A stretch of DNA of 64,000 bases from positions 1,498,501 to 1,562,500 of the forward strand of contig JADLSH010000375.1 of assembly GCA_016169945.1 (NCBI GenBank), read 5' to 3'. This document shows, piece by piece, positions 12,901 through 21,900 of this stretch; the first letter of the stretch is position 1, and every line of letters begins with the position of its first letter. The translations under genes were made by a program, and so were the position numbers. Source of the DNA: Trachythela sp. YZ-2020. Its lineage: Eukaryota; Cnidaria; Anthozoa; Malacalcyonacea; Clavulariidae. The notes under the pieces are model-generated. The model did not search any database. It was not told the origin of the DNA and saw nothing but the letters and a program-made list of their open reading frames with translations.

Positions 12901-15900
12901 TTAGCAACAATTATCGCTCAGAAATTTCCCGACAACGTAGAACATCATAACTATGTTATGCAACTCTTCTGTGTTTTTTCTTATTTTATAACAATTGTAA
13001 AATAAGAACCCTTTCAAATCATTAACAACATGCAGTAAACCGTTTATAAACTATTATATATAATTAAAAGTTCTTTATTCTGTAAGGTATATGGCATTGA
13101 ATTCAGTGCATATTTAAGATTTGTCGATAAATTAGTTTAATGCTGTGTTAATTGTAGGCGCAATTTGAAAGGCAATCAAAGGAAGGTGCAGAGAAGATCA
13201 TTGCTTCAGCACATTCCGCATTACATCTTGATGACTTAGAAATACCTGAAAAACCTCACACTTTGGAGGAATATGCTAAAGATCACTTCGTACCTCCCGC
13301 TGCAAGGACTATTGGAAGAAGTGGTATAAGAAAAGATAAAAACACAATATGGGCATTTCAGAAGGTGAATCTGCATTTATTTTTTTATTCTCGCCCTCCG
13401 CTTGAGATGTATTCAGGGCAAATTACGATAGAAATAAAAATATGCACAAAATCTCGCTGATTTTAACGCTATGAATGTGCCCTCTTCATATGCCTTGTGG
13501 TTACGTGCTTGAGTCACGTGACACATTAATGTCAATTTTCGTGCAACGTTCGTTCTGCATATTTCGGAAAGTTCGTCACAATAAGAGCTATTTTATGATA
13601 TTTGAATTATTTTGTCATAGAATTGATTATACCAATGCAATGCATGTCTAAAATATGAAAGCTTTACATGCTTGAATTTCGACGCACGTTGCAAATTCAT
13701 ACGCACGCAATGGCGAGTAAAGGCTTTAGCCGGCGTAGAAAGATATAAGAAAGGAAGAATGGAAGATGACATATTCAGAACATTATGCGATAAGGGTTGA
13801 AACGCTTTTGTACACCTATGCATGAATTTTGGATATTTCAAAAATGCCTCTTCTCGGAGACCTAGTAGAACTAACGAAGGGCCATTGCTCGAAACGTCGA
13901 GACACTACTTTTATATATTTTGTAGACTTATTTCAGTATTTATATAGCTATAGTGAGGCCCTGTTGGGTAAACATGGAAATAAAACGAGTTTTAACTCAA
14001 TTTATTTTTATTTTTAGGAACCAGTCAAACAGCCATTGCTTCAAAGACTTATAGGAAAAGAGGATCTATCCTATAAAGCCACACAAACATTCTTAGATAT
14101 CCTTTTTATCTTATGCGTGTTCTACTCTCGATGCAAGTTCACTGCCCAGGTTTCATATAGCCACAAAGGTCTATACTCTGCCAAACTGATCAGAAATAGG
14201 AAAAGGGCCCGCCCGTACCTTTCACTGCCAAACGAACTTGTACCGACTACACATAGCACGCTGCTTGCGCTCATTTCCTGGTCGAAAAATTTCTGTTTAT
14301 TCCTGGCTGTGCAGGCATTCTGCTGCTTTTATCTTTCCGTCATATTGCAATTTTTTGTGCCGTTTTATCTGTTAGTCATCACTCGACTTTTTGTGCCCAC
14401 TCAGATCGCACTTCTGATTAGTACTCATTAAAAATATGATTTCTGTTTTCCTTCAACTTTGGTGGAACAATATAGTTACTTCACTTAATGTTTCTCACTA
14501 AAGTATGAACATTCTCACTTATTAATAGCATGTATGGTTCGAAAATATACAAATGAACTGTCTGATTCTCGTGTTCCTTAATTGCTGCGACTAAATAAAC
14601 CATTTTTACTGGAGATTAAGTTACACAGATGCACATATAGCGGGTGTGATTCAATATTATTATGTTGACCTTAACATCTGTCAAGTATTCTAAAATACAT
14701 GGGTGACTATCCATCAAAAAGATCAAGAAGTACAACTGAACTGACAGATGAGATTTTCGAACCTCCACTGAATTCTGTAAGTTTAAAATCTGCCGAGTGG
14801 CCTAAAGAATATATATTACCCTTGTTTGATTTAGTACAATCTTAAACTATGAAAGCTGTTGTACCTAACCAATTTTACTGCATCCAAAATAGGCTCTTAA
14901 TTCACGTTATTTTTATAGGAAGCTATGAGGGATGAAGTGTACTGTCAAATAATCAAACAGTTGACTGGCAACAAAATTAAGTATGTCTATGATTCAGCGG
15001 TTGAGTTGGGTAAAACTACCTGAAAAATACAATAAGAACTTCGACGTTTCGAGGGAAGGCCTTTTGTATGGAAATTAGTAGAGTGGGCCTTCGCTCGAAA
15101 CGTCGAAGTTCTTATTGTATTTTTCAGGTAGTTTTACACAACTCAACCGCCGAATCTTCGTTACACTCTTCCCACACTGGCACCGCACATGTCTATGATT
15201 GTTTACGTGCCTTGTTCAATAGAGTAATATAAATATACCTCATTATCATCGTCATAATCGTGCATCATCGTCCAATTGTTTCCTTGCTGAAGTCTAGTTA
15301 TTCTATTTTCTCTCTTCATACTTATCGTTCACTTTATCGTTCCACAAGCCTTTAAAAACCAGGCACCACACTTTTTCTTTTCGTTTTCCATCAGCAGGTC
15401 TCTTTAGACCTGCCAGTTCGTCGTTTGGCCGCCAGGGCACAAGTGAGTTCTACTATGTGGTAGTGAATGACTCTTGCGAAGTCTCTGCCAACGTCTACGT
15501 TCTTTCATTTGTAGAACAAGCGAAGGTTTCGGTTGGGAATTGATGTGGTTGTGTACTGGACTGTTTGCTTGTAGGTATGTATATAAATTATATATATTTT
15601 TAGTAGAATAATGCGAAACCTTCTCCATATTGCATACTTCGAACTTTAAGGGGGGATATACCGTCTCAAAAAGGACAAAAAGCCAGGGGGATGGTTTAAT
15701 AATAGGGAGGGGTTACTGGAAAGGAGTGGGTCGGTTTAAAAAAGGGGAGATGAGCAAAAAAACTGTCATAAAGATTCCTGAGCAAGACCTTTTTCAATGT
15801 GCAGAAAATCTAGACTGAATTTCAGGCCTTTCAGGAGGATTTTGGGTATTGTCTCTTACAGAGCACCCAAAATTTATCTTTATATTATTTTGTTGATGGA

Positions 15901-18900
15901 AATTTCTTTGAAGTATACATAAGCCTTAATAACACCCGTGCCAATTTCAAGCGTTAACCTGTCAAATTTTGCTCTCTGAAACAGTTGTCGTGAAAGGCGT
16001 TGATGGTTTTGAAAGGGGGGGGCGTTGGTAAAGGGGGGACGTTGGAAAGGGGGGGGTTTAAAATGGGAGGATAAGACTGATCTTGATAATTATATAATTG
16101 CACCAAATTAAAGGCTGCTTTGCACTTTGGAAGTTACTTTGAACAAAGTGTATTTTCATCAAAGTATGCAAACATTGTAAAGTGCATTTGGACCTCTTTC
16201 AACGTCTTTGAGCAAAACATAAATGTATTTGATATATACAGTGCTCTCGTCAAGAGGGTGGTTCCACTATAGAAAGATTTCTGTGATCAAAATATACCGT
16301 GATCAAAATTGTGTCTTTTAAAGAGTTTTAACTCTTTCAATTTGAACGACTAAAATTTCCAATATACTTGATTTCAGTTTGCAATTTGATCAATGTTTTC
16401 TGTATTATTTGATTCATGAAGTTCAAATATAATTCACTACAATTACACTCCAATTCAGTTCCATCCTCTGTCTTAACCAATTCTCCTAAGCGAACTAATC
16501 TTAATGTTATTTTTCGAACAGTAATCAACTTCTTAAGGATGTAAGCGTGTTCCTGCAATCGTGGATGAGAACACAGCCATATGCCAAGGAATGTATCTTG
16601 CGCTTACAGAAGACAATGAGAGTTGGTCAACGCAAGTATCCACCGCATATTGTTGAAGTTGGCGCGATCCAGGTGGGCACAAACTATCGTATATTTTGTC
16701 TTATATATATGAAATTTACCAATTTTATTCAAAAGTTTGGATAAATCGAATGGATTGTTCATAGATATTTTAAATTTTACAGCATGGGACAACGCAAATC
16801 TACCACAAAGTGTATTTTCCGGACGACAATCATAAGGTTAGTACCTGGCGCTGTATAGCATAGGGAGATTTTATGAAGTGTGGAGATTCTACTTTAAAAA
16901 AAAACTGGTTGTTTTATATGTTTTCAATAGGAATACTATAACATATTATATAACACCTTAGCAGATTCTCATCATTTAATTGGTTGATTATGATCACGTG
17001 ACGTTGAAATAAAATTTCCATATTCACGATCGTGATGTAAAATATGTCTTTTACGATAATTGAAAATTCTATCTTTCACCTCATGAAAATATTTTACAAT
17101 TGCACTCATAAACATTCATTATTTGTATACTATTGTGTAAGTGTCAGGATGATACAATTGTTTCTTATATTGGCGAAATAGGTAGACTTGAATAAGAGTG
17201 TACTACTTGATATTATATTGTGCACTACAAAAAACATGCATGCAGTTAGCTTTTTGCTTCAACATTTGAGCGTTTTCTCATTCCGTGCCAGACGTTTAGC
17301 CAGGCGTCCGTCCAACCGTCCCATCGGGACGGCTATTCTAAAAAAGAACAAGAATTTCAAATGGCCACTTTTTAATAGACAGCCATGGACGGTCTAAGCA
17401 AATGTTGCAGCAAATTGTGATATATCTCGAATACTTCAAACGTTGTCAGCCGCTGTTTACTTTTGCAATTGTATACGTATGCACTGAATTATGGGTATAT
17501 GCCAACTGATTTCAAGCGCTATGTTTTTGGCCATGTCTACGATATTTTTGGGACGGCCATGCAGTTTTGACACCATAGGCCTAGCTAAAAGCCTGCCCCC
17601 AGCAAACCCTCTATTTAACAATTAGATTATGAGCTCAAGATTTCTATGAGGTGATAGTTGATGAGGGCGAAGCCCGAATGAACTATCATCTCATAGAAAT
17701 CGAATAATTAAAATAATTTTGTTAAACCAGCAAGAAAAACAGAGTTTCAAAACGTTTTTTTTAATTTATTGAAATAAATTCGTTAAAAATCAAAAATCGA
17801 GATGAGGGAGTTTGACTAGCCAAGCACTTCGCCATCACAATTAGATAGCGAGTAGCGTAGCCAAGCAAATTGCAGCATTTAGCAGTTATAATAGTACTAT
17901 TTAACAATTAGATTATGAGCTCAGTCAAGATTTCTGGTGATATTGATGAGGCGAAGCCCGAATGAATATCATCTCATCATCGAAGAAGAGAGCGAATAAT
18001 AATTTTGTTTTAGTAGAAAGCAAAAGCAGTAAAACAGTATTTCATTTTGGTTTTTAATTTAATATTGAAATAAATCGGGAAAATCGCGCCGAGGGGAGAT
18101 GAGCATCTATACTACATTTATCTATTTCTCAATTAGAGAAAGCGTAGCCAAATTAATCAATACAGCATTTGCATGATATACTAAATAATTATAGCATATC
18201 TAGTTACAGTAACTAAAGATACCCTTTTGGGGAACAGTTTACTCTAGATGTTTTAGCCATAGAATATTCTAGACTATTATAATTAGGGCACTTATGTATA
18301 CTACTACTAAACATTAAAACACATATACGAAATGTATGAAACTTAATAAAAGAACTAACATAACTCAGTCCTTGACATGAAAGTGTTTATCATTTTAAGG
18401 CATTTGAAATTGACTCTGGAACAAAAGCAAAAGACCTGTGCACGTCCATTTCACAGAGGTTGGATCTGAAATCTTCAGATGGTTTCAGCCTCTTTGTGAA
18501 AATAGCAGACAAAGGTAACGATTCAAAACTATGAAAGTTCGATTATATTACAGCTTTGCTAAGATGAATGATCTATTTGCAAAAACAGAAATTTGAACAA
18601 AATAATTGGGCACATGGACTGTTCTTGTTACCATGTTCAACCAACTGCAATATCTATGATTATTAAAGGAGAATGGTCTTGTAACAGTGTATGTTCGCCT
18701 CCCTAATCGTGTTTTCACGACAATGTGCTATCTATAAGCCTGTGGTTTCTGCTTGGTCGTGGCTGAGACCATTACAAGTTGACCGTTGTAATATAGCGCC
18801 GATATATCTCTCAAATCAGTAAGCCAAGGCTAATTTGCCTATATAACGTAACCAGACTGTTTCACATCGGCCAACATGACTTGGTCACGATTCCAGCGTA

Positions 18901-21900
18901 AATCCACACATTGCGATTCCACACATTTCCGAGTGTTATGCTTATTTCTTTACTGACTGTTTTTATATATTTTTTTCAATTTTAGTAATTAGTGTTCCTG
19001 AAGGTGATTTCTTCTTTGATTTTGTACGCCATTTGATGGAGTGGCTCAAAAAGACAAGAGCAACGTCTACAAGTACGTTTCTTCGTTGACCTTGTTTTTC
19101 GTTGTTGATTCCTTATAATTATGCACTTCAATATTACTGCTCGATACATGGACGCTTTCTAGAATATAATAGGATCGACGTTCACGTTTATTTTATCGTA
19201 CCAGATTTCAAGATGGATTCGTCTTCCACGATCAGTTACCAAGTGTTCTTTATGAAGAAACTTTGGAGCAACACCATCCCAGGAAAGGACCCAGCAGCAG
19301 ACTGCATTTTCCATTATCACCAGGTTAGTTTATTGTTTATTGAGTTTGTCACTCATTGGTGAGCGGATTTCCCAACAGGCTATTGCCCAATTGATAGGGG
19401 ATCCGAGGTACCTACGATTTTAACGTCCTTATCCGAGAAGACGCGAAAGTCTAACCATTTACTGATGTCAATGTAATGGTAGCACTTTCTCCTCAATTAT
19501 TTTAAGACCAGAGTAGCGGTCCGACCAAGGATTGAACCCGGGTCTCCCAGCTTGAAAGGCAAGCGTGGTGACCACGACACCACAAGTGCTGGTTACTTAC
19601 AATACAGTGTACTGTACAAAATACAGTGATTTAATTGAGACGAAGGTTTGACCGCATCCAGGGATATTAGTCGACCACCTGTATTAAGCGGACAGTTTGG
19701 AAAGTCCGCAGAATGGCCGTTATAGAGTACATGTTTGACAATGTGCACAGTGATTACATACTGATTAAAATTTTACCTTCAATACTAAAAGTAAACAGTA
19801 CTGACTCTGTTTTATATCGGTAACTTCTATCAGTTCTGCCAAAACGTAAATGTTCACACCAAAGATCCAGCAACGGCCATCTCTTCTTGGTCCAGTGTTA
19901 TCACAAGAGGATAACGGAGTACCGAAACTGGAGATCCTCTTCTAAACATACGGCTGATGTGAAATTATTGTCCATGAATTGCATATAGCACAAACCCCGG
20001 TGAAGGAAACATGTGCCAGCCGCTATACCGCCACACTCATATCATATTATTTTCTTCTTGTTAGGAACTTCCCAAATACTTACGTGGTTATCACAAGTGT
20101 ACTGTAGATGATTCTCTTCAACTGGCCGCTCTTATCTACAGAGCGAAGTACGGTGAAGATAAAACACAATTCCCCAACATTAAGTAAGTTTGATTTAGCA
20201 ATATTTGGAGTTTGCGATTCCAGGGATTGTTCTCCTAAAGTAAAAACTAACCGTGTTTTGAACATTTTGAAATCGTATCTGTGCACCATAACACAGAGGA
20301 TTTTCTGTCTGTATCTAAATTGATCTAAACAGTTCTGCACTGATCCCCGTAGAGGTACAGTAAGGGGAAAACCGGTGTACCTGTGGACTAAAGCTTGGAA
20401 GCACTCTTCTCAAATGCGACTGATGTGAAATTTTAGTAAGAAGATTGCCTATTGAAGCAACCAACCACTTTTCCAGAGGGAAAAGTTACATTCAGAAATC
20501 TTTAGCGGAACAGATACCTATATGAAAAATTGAATTCACCGAATAGCCGGCTAAAGTGTTTGCAGGACAATTTCTTTAAACATTTTCTTGTTATGTACAC
20601 TTACAATTGTAAAAAGGATTCCTTTTATACTTCTAGCAAAATGATGCGTGAATTGGTTCCATATGATATTCAAAATCAGCGAAGTCCAGACGACTGGAGA
20701 AGGGTTAGTTTTCTTAGTTATTGCTATTGTCATTTTCACTCCACAACATAAACGTTATTGGGGAAGTTGTTGGATTTGTCATCGCCAAGAAAGCGTTAAA
20801 TGCATGGGTGAATTTTCATTGGAAGACAGGATAACATATGCTTGATTTACCTGTTATGGAGGGATGAGTAGATGGGTGCTTTTCGCTGAAAACTCTGCAT
20901 ACCCTTTATCTAGATTGGCCCCTGGTTAAATATATCATATTCGTAAGCACATTTCGTATTCACAGTATTGTTACTTTATCTCCGATAAAAGAATCCAAAA
21001 ATCTTTGATTCCCAAATATCACTCAACAATGATAAATAGTTTTAGTTTAAATTCCCAAAAGACAAACCGTTTATGTAAATTAGCCGCCGTTTCACAAAAA
21101 AGGAAAATAGAAGGTTGTTGCATTCTGTTTATCTTGATATATATCAACGAGAGTGAGGAACTCGTGTAATAGCCAGTCACGTCCAGTGGTCTCAAAACAA
21201 TTCGATGTCCTACATCCAACGTTCATGAAGCAGTTCTGTTTTCACTTTCAGAGTATTGTAGCTGCATTTAACAAACATGCTGGAAAAACACAGAATGATG
21301 CTAAAGTTTCGTTCCTGAAGATCGTTTATCGTTGGCCAACATTTGGATCTGCATTCTTTGAAGTCAAGGTTTGTATGATAGTTGGTACAATTGATTGGTG
21401 CATGGGTAGGGGGTGTAAGAAGCAATATATTAAAATAATTTGAAAGGGCACTGCAACAGTTTTAAAGGTGTAATTTTCCATTAAAAAGGTCATTTTTCCA
21501 TTTATTTTTGTCCGAAGAAGAGGACTTCTAGCTTGGGTGTGCGTCCCAAATGTGCACCAATGTGGAGTTTTCCCAGTTATCATATATGCAGGCAAAATAT
21601 GCCATTATAATATTTATAATTATTATAAAGCATATGCTTTTATGCCTTTATAATAACTCTAAATATGCCTTCAGGAGTGAAGATTCTTTCCGCCATTTTT
21701 TGGAGACAAATTTCTGACTGAGAATATAGAGTGATTACGTTATTTTGCATTAATTAATTATTTCTATTATCCACCCCTATATCGACAGGAAGCGAACGAT
21801 AAAATTTTACCTTTTGCATGGGCAAAGGTTTGCTATATATCCTAATCTTGGTATGATTCGTTGTTACGTCCATTATTTTGGAATTGCATGCCTTGTTGAT

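Larger units (their letters stand above)
13158..16672 (+). other. Myosin VII exons 12-17: linker and MyTH4 domain 2
   Basis: Exon 13158-13364 encodes the post-SH3 linker ending with the conserved [13 protein letters not shown]. Exons 14018-14096, 14685-14776, 14919-14980, 15515-15574 and 16522-16672 encode the second MyTH4 domain. Landmarks: [58 protein letters not shown] and [14 protein letters not shown]. The 60-base exon at 15515-15574 is too short to be noticed as an open frame; it was found because the domain would otherwise lack its GWEL helix. One intron here is of unusual type (14097-14684). Confidence 0.9.

Noticed and set aside
14036..14431. Open frame of 131 codons on + after exon 14018
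   Set aside because: Only the first 20 codons are MyTH4 sequence; the remainder is read-through of the ATATCC-type intron and loses similarity to the family.
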